From: Siphonodentalium dalli
Lineage: Eukaryota > Mollusca > Scaphopoda > Gadilida > Siphonodentaliidae
Direction: 5' to 3'
Length of the DNA: 64,000 bases
Assembly (NCBI GenBank): GCA_032622095.1
Contig: CP136066.1
Location: forward strand, 206,666,978-206,730,977
Made by a program: the position numbers and the translations under genes. Numbering within the stretch: position 1 is the first letter of the stretch; each line of letters starts with the position of its first letter. A model generated the notes under the pieces. That model had not been told where the DNA came from. It searched no databases and saw only the letters and a list, made by a program, of their open reading frames with translations. Below, piece after piece: positions 51,245 through 62,572 of this stretch.

Positions 51245-51439
51245 CAGTAACCCATAGGTCAAGTTTTGCTACAACTCAACTGAAAATGCATGAGATAGTT
51301 ATATTTCAAAAGAAATAGAAATATAATGTCCATCAAGTTAAAGAACCTTTTGAACAAATCACACAGAAGCCAGTCCAGTAACCAATGGACCAGCCAAAAA
51401 AGTCAAGGTGAAGGTTCTAACAAATTCATTGAGTACACT

Positions 51440-51990
51440 AAAGTTTCAATAATAATAAAAGGCCACTAGGCCACATGTCTCCCGAATAAGGTTGTTTTAT
51501 TGGTGGTTAGAAATGAAAAATTTGATTCTGGAAATAATCATTGAATCAAACTTTGCTTCCAACTGTCTATGTTGCTAACATATTTGATTAGACACCAGAA
51601 TATCAGGAAACCAAATTATCTGGAAATTCTAAGTAAAAAAAAAAGGATCATAACTCTGGTAAAATGAGTGGACAGAACCCAAATTTGAATGGTGACCAGT
51701 ATTTTCATGTGGGTAATCCATACAGTGTGTAAAATAACGATAACTAAAGTTATCATACAGCAACCAAAATAATCATCAAATTCTATGTCGACAAGGACAA
51801 TAACTGCAGTAAAAATCAACAGACTGAACCCAAATTTGAACTTGACTGATCAGTATTTTCATGATGCTAATTCAAATAATAAATTCGAAAACAATTGGAT
51901 AGTTATCCGGAAACCATCTGGAACATATGAATGGACACCGGCGATTTCTATACAATCTCCCCAAAAAAAAACATTTCAGGGACAATAAAT
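51440..51990. repeat. Dispersed 'ACCATAACTC' repeat, fragment
   Basis: Contains AAAAGGATCATAACTCTGGT and ATGAGTGGACAGAACCCAAA, like 45375-46720. In KLC intron 2. Confidence 0.45.
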
Positions 51991-52021
51991 AGGACGTTGT
52001 CTGCTTATTTTTCCTGAACAC

Positions 52022-52105
52022 CCTCAGGATGAATAATAGACCATTCCAATGTATACTTTTATAACTGAGTGGGAGAATCCATTTAGTATAGAATGGGTTA
52101 AATTC
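52022..52105 (-). mobile_element. Fragment of the CTATACTC piggyBac-type MITE
   Basis: Reads, inverted, like the left end of the 10.46-kb element: AATAGACCATTCCAATGTAT ... AGTATAGAATGGGTTAA. Confidence 0.45.
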
Positions 52106-52694
52106 TCAGGGGATAGGTTCTTTTTATGTATAAGCACACCAATAATAAGCATCAATATGAATAATACATGGTGAGGAATCATGTGATTTCGAGTTGATGA
52201 GTACCATACATTCAAAATGGCTGAGGCATTCGTAAACACGAGCAGAAACGAGGAAAAAGGTAATAAACTAGGACAATGATATATTACATAGTATTTTGGC
52301 AGCTATGAGCATATGCTATAATATTTTTCAAATAAGCTGATAACTCATATGTGCCCAAACTCACAGTTGTTTGTTCTAACATTCTGACCAAAGTTGCCAC
52401 TCGAAGATTCTCCTAGATGTATGCACTTGTGTATTCCACGAACCTCCGCCATTCAACTTTGGTCAGAATGTTATAGAAAACCACTGAGTACTTCTTACAA
52501 ATAAGGTACTGGTATCAACTTGTTTTAAAAATAAATTAGCATATGCTCGTAACAGTCAAAATGCTATGTTTTTGTGTGAGTTCCTCATATATTCTGTTTT
52601 TGTGCGTTTGTACATTTTGAATGCGTGGTACTCACCAACCTCGAAACTACGTGATTCCCAACCGTGGAATAAATTTGTGTGAATGTCTCTTTAC

Positions 52695-52938
52695 CTGTGC
52701 TTCACCTAGTCCCAAGTCAATCGTATCCAGGGATTTCTTCAATAAATTTGTCTTTTCTTCAACAATTTTTGTGTCACCATTTTCCTTTTTAACAGATTTT
52801 ATAGAAGACATTAAATTGTTCAATATTTGGTTATGTTCATTTTTAAGAGTATCTAATCCCTGAATGACGGTCTTGGTGTTCGAGAGAATTTCATCTTGGG
52901 TCATCGCAGTCATCTTTCCGATTCCTTCTATTCTTTTT
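52695..52938 (-). CDS. KLC: KLC exon 2, N-terminus and first heptad block
   Basis: Bounded by acceptor TTTCAG and donor CAG|GTAAAG. From the ATG at 52913 it encodes 73 residues opening MTAMTQDEILSNTKTVIQGL, very like Drosophila KLC (MTQMSQDEI...) and human KLC1 (LTQDEII...). The segment ends in LDTIDLGLGEAQ, the start of the heptad coiled coil that binds the kinesin heavy chain. The 25 bases upstream of this ATG are open and continue the frame of the candidate exon 1. The exon ends in phase 0. Confidence 0.95.
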
Positions 52939-53380
52939 CTGAAAGTAGACAGGTGCAAATTATTATTTTAAATGTCACAGAATAATGACGATCAAAGGGG
53001 ACACTGCTGGGGTGTACACATAACAAATAATTTTCCTTACCAACAACGGAGAGGGGAGGGGTCTTTAAAGATTCAAATCCTTCTGAGTGATTGAAAGATA
53101 TGCATTATGGTTTCGTGATTTCATCTTGGAAAAAGGCCAAGGAAACTTCAGCCCAAAATTGTCCACATTATTCAAGTTTGCTGATCAATGAAAATCAGGT
53201 GGCATTCAATGAGCAGTGGGTGAATGATTGCATAGGCATGGGTGACCATCCAAATTAAAAGAAAATGGTTTTGGTATCCACTGACTGCTGTAAAAGCTTC
53301 AGAGGCCAGATGATATTTGCAAATAATTTCGTTATAACTGTATTTTGTTGACAATCGGATGGGTTTGTGTGCAATGCATA

Positions 53381-53593
53381 CAGTAATGCCCTAAGTAATC
53401 GACTCCTTAACCACAGCAGAATAATGGGTAACTTTTCAGGATTTAGTCGGAAATATGGCTTGTTGCCATTCATCGGAAAGCTCACCCTGAGAGCTTTCCG
53501 ATGAATGGCAACAAGCCATATTTTCGACTAAATCCTGAAAAGTTACCCATAATTCTGCTGTGGTTAAGGAGTCGATTACTTAGGGCATTGCTG
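53381..53593. mobile_element. Palindromic CAGTAATGC MITE, copy 10
   Basis: Left TA flank, centre CTCACCCTGAGAG, right end GCATTGCTG. About 440 bp upstream of the KLC exon 2 acceptor. Confidence 0.8.
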
Positions 53594-53728
53594 TTCATCG
53601 CCCTGTGTGAGTACTGGTCAATATGTCAGTACATATGTATGCTTTATATTGACTTGAATATCAACTCAGAGAACTACTGAGAATACTTGTTAGCCAATGC
53701 CTAAAAAATAAAGGCTTAATGATAGCAT

Positions 53729-53833
53729 GAGAGCTTTCCGATGAATGGCAACAAGCCATATTTCCTACTAAATCCTGAAAAATTACCCATAATTCTACTG
53801 TGGTTAAGGAGTCGATTATTTAGGACATTACTA
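53729..53833. mobile_element. Half copy (right arm) of the palindromic MITE
   Basis: Begins at the centre (GAGAGCTTTCCGATGAATGG) and runs to the outer end (GGACATTACTA). There is no left arm; it is 135 bp from a complete copy. Confidence 0.75.
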
Positions 53834-54271
53834 TAGCTCTGCAATTAAATGATACAAATTTGTCTTTTGACAAAAGTTGAGTAAAAAATCAGCCAACTCA
53901 ATAGCAAATCAGCTCAATATAAGTGTCCAACTTGGTGATGCATACAAAGTTCTATATTAACAAATTATCGACAATTTGACATTTGCTTTCCATTTATAAC
54001 TGAGCATGTCGGCCTTTGTTTGATCTAAGTTGAATTGTTTGTGGTGTTTAATAGACATCATATAGACATTATATGTCATTGTTGACCTGCATGACTGTGG
54101 TTGACTGGTTAACCTTGGTTAATTCAAATGGTTAACCAGTCATGAAAATCCTGTAACGATTTCAGCCCTTGTTCGGAGTCACCTAGACTGACATATTGCG
54201 GTTATTAAGTAATTTTACAAAAAGAAACAATAAATGCTGACTGTTTAAAGTCAGTTTGCATTGTCTCTTAA

Positions 54272-54704
54272 CACTTTCAGTGCCAGGGGCCGATCTCATC
54301 GACCCTAATTTACGGTCTGTAAAATCGGCCTTAAATTTTTTTTTTTTTGGGTTGAATTTTATTTTGGGTATGCTTAAGCATGCTATAGCGAATTTAAAAC
54401 AAACTGGATAAAACCTTAGGGGCATGTTATAACTCAAAACTATCACCAAGTATTCATAGTAATAATTTTGATGCCCATGAAAAACGTAAGATTCCGTGGC
54501 ACTAAACCTACACAATAAGTCTGTTAAAGAATATAAGAAAAAAATATTAAAATTGTAAAAAATAATAACAAATGATGAAAAATTGTTAGGCCAATGCATT
54601 CTCTTATATATGCGAGGCGACCTATGGTCGACTCGCATATATAAGAGAATGCATTGGCACAGGGTATATGGGTTGATACAAAAATCGGACCTGGCACTCA
54701 AAGG
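54272..54704 (-). mobile_element. piggyBac-type MITE, GAGTGCCAGG subfamily, inverted
   Basis: TTAA at 54268-54271 and 54705-54708. It includes the longer interior (GGGTATGCTTAAGCATGCTA) seen also in the 13.5-kb copy. In KLC intron 1. Confidence 0.75.
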
Positions 54705-54713
54705 GTTAAATTA

Positions 54714-54954
54714 AAGGTACTCAATTTTAGAGTTATCCATCTTCATCAGCAATTTTGTCTGAGACCCTCCGTTTGGCCATGTGTTTCTGGGCCACATATT
54801 ATTACACATCTCGAGAAATAACAAACATCAAAAATTGATATCTGATCACTCTTGAGCTTTGATGGGTGGGTTCCTCGATTCGATTCAAATATTTTTTACC
54901 CCCGAAGTCAAAGAAAGAGTAATTTAGGAGCGTCTGATCGGATTGAGTACCTTT
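54714..54954. mobile_element. Inverted-repeat element, GGTACTCAAT family, short
   Basis: Ends AAAGGTACTCAATTTTAG and GGATTGAGTACCTTT. Shares GTTTCTGGGCCACA and TTACCCCCGAAGTCAAAGAA with the 40.1-kb copy, inverted. Confidence 0.55.
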
Positions 54955-55560
54955 TTAAGTTTTAAGACCAAAATATGGAGGAAATATTTTGTTTGAGATG
55001 CAGAAAAAAATTGGGACCTCTTGACCACCCAGCCCCTCATACATGCTCGGAAAAAATTTACTACCCCCCCCCCCCCCCCCCCCCGGGTTGCGTTGTAATT
55101 TTTTCCAATTGTAAGGGGTCCAGACCCATTAATAGTAATATATAAATTTAAAGTAGTGAAATAAATATGTAAAGTCAAAATTTTTAATGAAGTTCAAGCG
55201 AAATTGGTTAGGAATCACAGATGTAGAAGTACTGTATGCTAAATGTACACAAATACACAAAGAGCAACATTTATTATACAGAAGTACCGGTAGGCCCATA
55301 TAAATTGTTGATGAAATAGTTACATACCACCTTCTAGACAATTTCTAAACCAATGCATCTCTGGTTATGTGTCAAATATTTATTTTTATACCTATTTTCA
55401 TCAAAGGATCAAAATAAAATCATAAAAAAATAGCCCTGTGGCAAGAATATAAAATGAAATTGTTGGGTTTATATAAGTCTGAAGAGTGAATGAAACTCAT
55501 ATCCTTCCTCCCTGAAGCGCTTTAATTAATACTTTACAGTTAAATATATTTACTTTGCAG

Positions 55561-55605
55561 GCGTACCATCCAGATGATAATGAGGAAGAGATTAATTCCC
55601 TTCAG
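55561..55605 (+). CDS. Exon-like 45-bp block, plus strand, gene unknown
   Basis: Between acceptor TTTACTTTGCAG and donor CAG|GTAGCT lies a 45-bp open block that reads AYHPDDNEEEINSLQ in frame 1. It sits inside KLC intron 1 on the opposite strand, outside any repeat I recognise. I do not recognise the peptide. About 315 bp further on, GTTTTTCAG and GTACGA flank just six bases (55923-55928). This could be part of an unseen plus-strand gene, or chance. Confidence 0.25.
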
Positions 55606-56036
55606 GTAGCTTTAAAATGTAAAATTTAATAATTATATTAATCAGTGGCCAGTGTGGGAGGACAAGGCAATGTTTTAAAGGTTGGACACGATTAACAGGT
55701 AATGGTTCAAGGATTACCGGTTAATTAAATGTAAGAATTATATATGACTCACATAGCACGAACCCTCATAATATATACAGTACAATTAAATGTCTGTAAT
55801 AATATAATTTCAACAGAAATAGTCTCATAAATAAAATATTACCTGAAACTATCAACACAAAACACTAATTTCAACTAGAATGGTAAGAAATTATATAAAG
55901 AATGAGCTTGCCATTGTTTTTCAGGGACAGGTACGATATATTACGTGTGGGGTGAATTTTTAATCATTTGCATAGATTGATTAAAAATTATCCAAATAAA
56001 GAAACAATAATAATATTTTGGAGCCATCTCACTTAC

Positions 56037-56080
56037 ATTTTGTAACTCCGAGCAGTATCTGATATCTCCATAGTTTTCAT
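56037..56080 (-). CDS. KLC: KLC exon 1, N-terminal start exon (candidate)
   Basis: Reading on the minus strand, an ATG at 56080 opens MKTMEISDTARSYK and ends in a strong donor (AAAAT followed by GTAAGTGAG). The two leftover bases AT join the acceptor at 52938 exactly in frame, giving IKRIEGIGK and then the conserved MTAMTQDE. An in-frame TAG lies upstream at 56123-56125, so this is the first ATG of that frame. Vertebrate KLC1 also has about 20 residues before the conserved TQDE, whereas Drosophila KLC starts at the equivalent of the ATG at 52913, so this exon could instead be 5' leader. The 5' end of the exon and the promoter are not resolved. The chance of frame agreement by luck is one in three. 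Confidence 0.5.
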
Positions 56081-57426
56081 GAGAAAAGATTCACTAATAA
56101 CAGATGATAGAAGCCAAAAGATCTAAGCACATAGTCCGCCCTGAAGACCATGAAGGCAATTAGAATTCTCAGTGGTTGTTCCCATTTCACAAAGTACAAG
56201 ACAGGTAGACATCGTTACCACACTTTCATATCTATTTGAATTTACAAGTGCCAAATATACATGATAAGACACTGCTAATAATCATCAAAGAAATATATAT
56301 GATAAAATACCAGATAAAAAGAATGTTTTAGAAGTATAATAAGCGAAAATGAAACTGTAAACCCCCGCATGGGATAATGGACGAGTCATGATTACATATC
56401 TATTGAACTGCTGATGTTTTCAGACTCGGTATTGATTTTGTTCAGCAGCTATTTTATTGATCTGCGCCGAGATGCCTATTGTCATGTGACCATATTAATA
56501 ATATATCCGCCTCTAAAGGTTTGGGGTCAATTCAGCTTCGATTGGATCAGAGCAACAGGATTATCTAACAAGTGCAGCCATCTGTTGTATGGATTGGGCT
56601 TGACTTTAAGCAATAGTAGCTATCATTGTGTATGGATTTTTAGGATGATACGATCATACAAGAGAATGTAGGATACACCAGTCATCCGAGATGAATCTGT
56701 ACTAGAAAATAAGTCAACATTAAAGTACTCCTGGATGTGATGACACATAGGTGTGTGTTGTGCAGGAGATGGAGTGGGGTGGTGGGGGGAGGGTATTCAA
56801 AATTTGAGGAGGAAAACAATTGAAAATTCTAGGAAAACTACTTTTATTAGCAATATCTGATAAAAAAAAAAAAACTGAAGCTAACAGGCAAGCTTGGATA
56901 CTAGTAATCCTGACCAGAAGCAATTGAACACAAATTTATTCTGTTCATTTTCAATGCAAAACTAATTTAAAATTATTGCTGAAATATTTTAAATCTAAAT
57001 TTATCACTTTATAAAATGTTTTTTTTTTAATGGGTAACAGTCAAAGTTTGGCATTTTTGTCCATAACCTTCTTAATTTGATAAGATTTTTTCCATCATGA
57101 GTATATTTATAATAGAACAAATTCCTGTGAATAAATGTTGATATATCACGCAAAAGTATCTTGTATAGAACTGTTTTCCCAGTCAATAGAATTTGCTCTT
57201 TCTTCCACTTGAACCATATTACACACAAACTGCTATTTGCGGCGCATCACATGTATTTATATGCAATGGAAATTTTTGTAGGCAAAATGTGAAAACGCAG
57301 AGTTTCACTCAGAAAAAACCTCAAAAAGGAGCCCCAAAAAAATCAAGAAATAAATAAATATGGTTGGTATAAGATAAATACAACAATAACATAGTGTGTC
57401 TTGACATGGATGATATCTCAACTCAT

Positions 57427-58030
57427 TTAAAGTGGAATATATGTCGATCTCTTCCCAAATTTTTTAAAATTATTATACAGATTCTGATGCGACATATGTA
57501 GATAACGCACCACACAGTTGACGTCGTGGTGCATCACTATCAAGACTGACATTGTCAACGATTAAGTATGTCAAAATACATCCGAATAATCTTACGTACT
57601 AAATCAAAACAATACTTTTTTGTGAAATTTAACCTATTATATTTTGAGTTTTCGGCATTTTACCCCAATTTTGTGAAAATAATAGGGCTAATTTATGCCT
57701 ATTGGCCGGTTAATTGTATTTTGTTTCAAAGAAGCGAGTCTCCCAAAAGCTCATGCGCAGTCACTGTTGCTATCCAGGGGGCAGGGTATGGCATGTTGCC
57801 ATGCAGGATAAAAGATCGGAAACTGTCTAGTTCGTGTGTATTTGATGAAAAATAGCTAAATTGTAAGATAAACCACTTTATTATGGCTTTCTAGACAAAT
57901 AATATACCTAATCTTCAGTTTGTCAGTGTTTTATTCAGAAAAAGTTATTTGTAGTCTTGAAATCAGATTTGATAAAAAATATGTTGTTGTAATTTGTGGT
58001 TTGGAAGAGATACCGGAATACTATCTTTAA
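57427..58030. mobile_element. Inverted-repeat element, long variant
   Basis: Left TTAAAGTGGAATATATGTCG then ATCTCTTCCC, right GGAAGAGATACCGGAATACT. Shares AAACCACTTTATTATGGCTT and the downstream 100 bp with 19568-20312. A 95-codon plus-strand frame inside is not recognised. Confidence 0.45.
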
Positions 58031-58199
58031 CACTATCATGATGGGAGATGCACTGGTGCAGCATTAATGATGCCAGTGCATTCTCTTATATATGCGAGTC
58101 TCTTATTGTATGATACTTTTATGATTTGTGTACTGAGAGGTATTGATTTTTTCCGTAGTCACATGAAACTACATGTAAGTGAGAAGTGCAAGGTGTAAT

Positions 58200-58793
58200 G
58201 CCTTGAAATAATGGGTTTGTCATTTGCAGAATGAGGTCCCCAGATGGAGAATTTAGTGACATTATTCCGCACGGTGGGCTAGCATCACCAAATTCATCCT
58301 CTTGGAACTTCATTCTACTGAGGCCTCAAATGCTATGGGAGACCTAGGATCAGATTGAATTTCCCTAGTTTCACCTCGATTATGCATTTTATCTTCTGCA
58401 AATTAGGGGATATAGAAACTGAACAGAAGGGAAAAAGTAACAGAAAGAATGTTAATTTGAGACAATAGATACTTCCCAGAAGATGAGGCCTAAGAAGATT
58501 GGGATCAGATTGAATTTCCCCAGTTGAAGTTGGTGACGTTCACCCATTAGTCACCTCGATTATGCATTTTATCTTCTGCAAATTGGGAGATATAGAAACT
58601 GAACAGAAGGGAAAAAGTAACAAAAAGAATGTTATTTTGAATCTATAGATACATGTACTTCCCAGAAGATGAGGCCTAAGAAGATTGGGATCCCAAGAGG
58701 GAGAATTTAATGATGCTAGCCCACTGAGCTTTACTAAATTCACCCTCTGGGGACCTCATTCTGCACATGACAGACATGCTATTTCAAGGCTTG
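58200..58793. mobile_element. Hairpin MITE with duplicated interior module
   Basis: Ends CCTTGAAATAATGGG / GCTATTTCAAGGCTTG. The interior module (GATTATGCATTTTATCTTCT ...) is present twice in tandem, about 180 bp apart. Confidence 0.55.
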
Positions 58794-58844
58794 GCAAGGA
58801 GACCTTATGTCGGCTTTGGTATTCCATGGTTTAATTGAGTTATA

Positions 58845-59215
58845 TTATGGACTTGTTCGGGTGTGCGAAACTGATTAATTATTGCTCTGGCGCTATGCCA
58901 ACTGGGGGAATGTTGCATTCTACTAACATCGTGGAAAATCTCAAAGATATGGACCATACCACTCCATAGAAAACATTGTGCTAACTACCCTCAAATGTAA
59001 ATATTTACATCTTGATTCGGGACGCAACTATCAGCGATAAACTAACGCAAATGACTTCACCATCCAGAGTCATTGCATTTAATTGATATATATAAGAATG
59101 ACAGTGTGTGATTTGTAAATTTGGATTAATATTCGTAAAAATAACTACTTTGAGCAAGATTATTCTCCATTTCTATTTGATCACCCTACCGGAGTGTTTC
59201 ATATCACTTTAATGT
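58845..59215 (+). repeat. Unclassified dispersed repeat, copy 4, uninterrupted
   Basis: The undisturbed member of the family: GGACTTGTTCGGGTGTGCGA through TTTGGATTAATATTCG to TTTCATATCACTTTAA. Useful as the empty-site reference. Confidence 0.55.
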
Positions 59216-59341
59216 CCAGACACTACACTTGGTAAGAAGTCTTGCTTGGGGAGGAGAATAAGGCTGGTCAGCGGCCTGCCATACAAACAGAAACCCAGCC
59301 ATTATTTTCCTTGTAAAATGTCACCCTTACATGTATTTGAC

Positions 59342-60134
59342 TAGGGCTGCAATGATGCAGAACTTCATGACGCAATGCGCATCGCGATGATTACGTGCTG
59401 ATGTGATGCATATCACGATGCGGAATTGCGAGTTGCCACTATGGATTAACCCTTTACCCAACAGAAGGGCCCTGTGCCAATGCATTCTCTTATATATGCG
59501 AGTCGACCATAGGTCGCCTCGCATATATAAGAGAATGCATTGGCTTAACACATTACAAATTATAAAATTGTTAAAGAATGTAAGAAAAAATGGTAAAAAG
59601 TGTTAAAAAAAGATTTGTTTTAGGCCAATGCATTCTCTTATATATGCGAGGCGACCTATGGTCGACTCGCATATATAAGAGAATGCATTGGCACAGGGTA
59701 TAACTGTAACTATCACACTGTGGTCAAGGAGCCGGTTCCAATGATATCCATATTTGTATGGTTCTATTGAGACAGACCGAAGATATTTTAGGCTGTTGAA
59801 GCTTTATTTGGCCGGTTTTGGCCGGTTTGTTGGGTAAAGGGTTAATTCAGTCTTTGTTGCAGGAATCAAGTTGTTTGCTACCCACATTGCAATTTCAACC
59901 TGATTCCTGCAATTAGGAAGTGTTAATTAATCTACTATATCTTCCTCATTCAATCCCTCTGGGAAACAAATGTTGACAAACGCAATACTTGATTGTTGTG
60001 AGATAGCATTTGATGAGTTTTTAATGCAAAAGTATACTTTACGTAAATCGTAATGCATCAAATCAGAAATTCACAATGCGATGCATAGAAAAAATTGCAA
60101 TACATTGAAATCATGATGAATCATTGCAGCCCTA
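59342..60134. mobile_element. hAT-type MITE carrying a nested piggyBac-type MITE
   Basis: Ends TAGGGCTGCAATGATG and ATCATTGCAGCCCTA, flanks TATTTGAC / TGTTAGAC (6 of 8). The element is split at a TTAA by a piggyBac-type MITE (59450-59841), so it is the older of the two. Confidence 0.6.
59450..59841 (+). mobile_element. piggyBac-type MITE, TTTACCCAAC subfamily, nested in hAT MITE
   Basis: TTAA at 59446-59449 and 59842-59845. Full length. It splits the TAGGGCTGCAATGATG element 59342-60134. Confidence 0.75.
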
Positions 60135-60275
60135 TGTTAGACCCCTTTAGATGGTCCTCTGTTAATTTATATGATGGCCAGACAGACATTCGCAATATAA
60201 AATAAAGAAAATTGACTTGTTTAGAAGGGTTAATAGTGAGCCAATGTTTGAACTAAAAACTAATTACCAAACATC

Positions 60276-60493
60276 CAAGCCTTGAAATAGGGTGTCTGTC
60301 ATTTGCAGAATGAGGTCCCCAGAGGGTGAATTTAGTTCACCCTCTGGGAACCTCATTCTGCTTACATCTCAGCAGAATGAGGTTCCCAGAGGGTGAATTT
60401 GGTGATGCTAGCCCGCTATGCGGGGTAGCATCACTAAATTCACCCTCTGGGGACCTCATTCTGCAAATGACAGACACCCTATTTCAAGGCTTG
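60276..60493. mobile_element. Hairpin MITE, left hairpin collapsed
   Basis: Ends CAAGCCTTGAAATAGGGTGT and exact complement. The first hairpin is reduced to GGTGAATTTAGTTCACC. Confidence 0.7.
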
Positions 60494-60517
60494 CAAACAT
60501 CTCACCGATATGTTTTA

Positions 60518-60695
60518 AAGGGGTACTGTACACTAAATCTGGCCTTTTATGGGACCATCTACTTTTAAACTGAACAGAATATATGCAACAAATGAATGAA
60601 TTTGGGCCATGGAATAGTGCAAAATACACTCATGTGCTCTATGAACGATGCAAACAACATAATAATTATAATGAAAATGAATTTATGGCTCGAGT
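60518..60695. mobile_element. Half copy of the AAATCCGG inverted repeat
   Basis: Left arm only (GGGGTACTGTACACTAAATC ... ACTCATGTGCTCTATGAACG), 24 bp after a hairpin MITE. Confidence 0.5.
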
Positions 60696-60822
60696 CAAAT
60701 ACATACATGTACCATAGACTTGTGTTCCAAACACTTAAGTTGTAGTCAAATGTGATTAGTTATTCAATACCTAAGTATAGTTGCAGCATGGGTTTCTATG
60801 AGAGTTTTGTCTGGGTTTCTAT

Positions 60823-62564
60823 TAGTGCTGGGACGGTTGGGGTTTTTTCCTAACCGGTTAATCGCGCGCATTAACCTAATCACAACCATCATTACCCTAA
60901 GTGCGAGATTGAATACACTGGTCACTTTATCGGCAAAACAAGTGTTGATTACGCGTCCCAGAAACGTTGATATACATGCGATCACAAACGATGTCTTGGT
61001 CGTACAATGCGGTCCCGTTATGGCGATCAAATAGTGGTAAATGTGTATAAATTAATTCAGTTTTGAGCCCAAACAAACTAAAATATAATATACTAGCCGA
61101 TGAGCCCGACGTTGTCCGGGCTATTCAAAAACCAAATTTCAAGTCGATAGCTCCACCCGTTTCCGAGATCTGGTCTGCGCATGCGCGAAGCTGGCGTCGC
61201 ACGGGCTCGGCGACCCGATAAAATTTGTATCCGGGGCAAGATAGATACATTCACATACCAAATTTCAAGTCGATAGCTCCACCCGTTTCCGAGATCTCGT
61301 CTGCGCATGAGCGAAGCTGGCGTCCCACGGGCTCGGCGACCCGATAAAATTTGTATCCGGGGCAAGATACATTCACATACCAAATTTCAAGTCAATAGCT
61401 CCACCCGTTTCCGAGATCTCGTCTGCGCATGCGCGAAGCTGGCGTCGCACGGGCTCGGCGACCCGATCAAATTCGTATTCGGGGCAAGATACATTCACAT
61501 ACCAAATTTCAAGTCGATAGCTCCACCCGTTTCCGATATCTCGTCTGCGCATGCGCTGCACGGGCGTCGCACGGGCTCGCCAATACGACAACGACCACCG
61601 CCTGGTCAAACTACACACACGTACCAAGTTTCGTCCCGATCGGTCGAGAATCGTAGATTTGTATTATTGACAAACAGACAGACAGACAGACAGAGGTCTT
61701 CAAAATATATATGAGATATTAGTAGTGCACAATAATTCCCAGTTCCTGATGGTTTTTGATAGAGCAATCGTTTGTGGTCACTAGTATATCGATGTTTATG
61801 TGAGTTCCGCATAAACAACGCTTGCTTGCAAAACCTTCCGCGACGAAATATAGTTCCTTCCTCGTGTATATACGGGCTTGATTAGCCCAAACATGTGTAC
61901 TACAAGGTACTGAAGGTAGGTATACTGTTGTTTAGTAATGTTTACTAGTGTTTGGGTATAGGTAGGTATGTATCAATCACAGTGGCTTCACGATGTTACT
62001 TCAATTATTTAATAAACAAATTCAAACAAAACTAAATCGTTGTGATTCATTACACAAGCCCCAGCCAGTGTTTAGGAAATACAGTTAAGTAATGATAATG
62101 ACAAAGGGGGGACGTTTAAACAAAACAGACAGACTATTGGTGACGTAGTAAAAGTCTAGACTTGATTGCTTTGATTTATGCAGCGGTGCGTCTGCAGCCG
62201 GAACGTCACAGACTTGCAACCTTTCATGTAAGGCCGCCAAAGGAAATTGGCATAGAATGTGTAGCAAATGATTCGCAGACTGACAGAGTGTAGTTGTTGG
62301 TTTCATGTCTAGAAAAGCCGCCGGTGATCAAATGTGCATGTGTTGTGGGGTATATGAATACACAATCAACTGTCCAAATCGCTTCTTATTACTTAATCTC
62401 GTTACTTAAACTTCCGTAAATGATTTCGGCAACATTTACATGGAGTACTACGATGAAAGTATGATCGTTATCAATAGTACGGTTATCCGGTTGTGGCCTC
62501 CTCCAACCGGTTGACACGTGTAACCAAACCGTAACCGGATATCCGGAAAACCGTCTCAGCACTA
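60823..62564. mobile_element. hAT-type element (TAGTGCTGGGACGG ends)
   Basis: Ends TAGTGCTGGGACGGTT and AACCGTCTCAGCACTA are imperfect inverted repeats of the kind common in hAT elements. They are flanked by a perfect 8-bp direct repeat GTTTCTAT (60815-60822, 62565-62572). The interior has no intact transposase. It contains CCGGTTA-type subterminal repeats and a nested GC-rich repeat block (61092-61715). Confidence 0.8.
61092..61715 (+). mobile_element. GC-rich repeat, second copy, nested in a hAT element
   Basis: Same start and tail as 38062-38605, with four tandem units (AATTTCAAGTCGATAGCTCC near 61135, 61262, 61383, 61504; period about 121). It lies inside the hAT-type element 60823-62564. 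Confidence 0.6.
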
Positions 62565-62572
62565 GTTTCTAT

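Larger units (their letters stand above)
54955..57426. other. KLC 5' region and upstream sequence
   Basis: Holds a 20-bp C run (about 55065-55084), the plus-strand exon-like block and KLC exon 1. Upstream of 56130 I see no CpG-rich promoter, no convincing TATA-type core and no neighbouring gene. Confidence 0.4.

Noticed and set aside
50791-51318. 175-codon plus-strand frame
   Set aside because: It covers a hAT-type MITE including both termini; the translation has no domain and starts in unrelated flank.
54183-54701. 172-codon minus-strand frame, and many short frames reading CQCILLYMRVDHRSPRIYKR
   Set aside because: These are translations of the GCCAATGCATTCTC hairpin MITE and recur wherever it is inserted.
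56414-56671. 85-codon plus-strand frame near the KLC 5' end
   Set aside because: No recognisable domain, no splice support, low-complexity hydrophobic composition typical of AT-rich chance frames.
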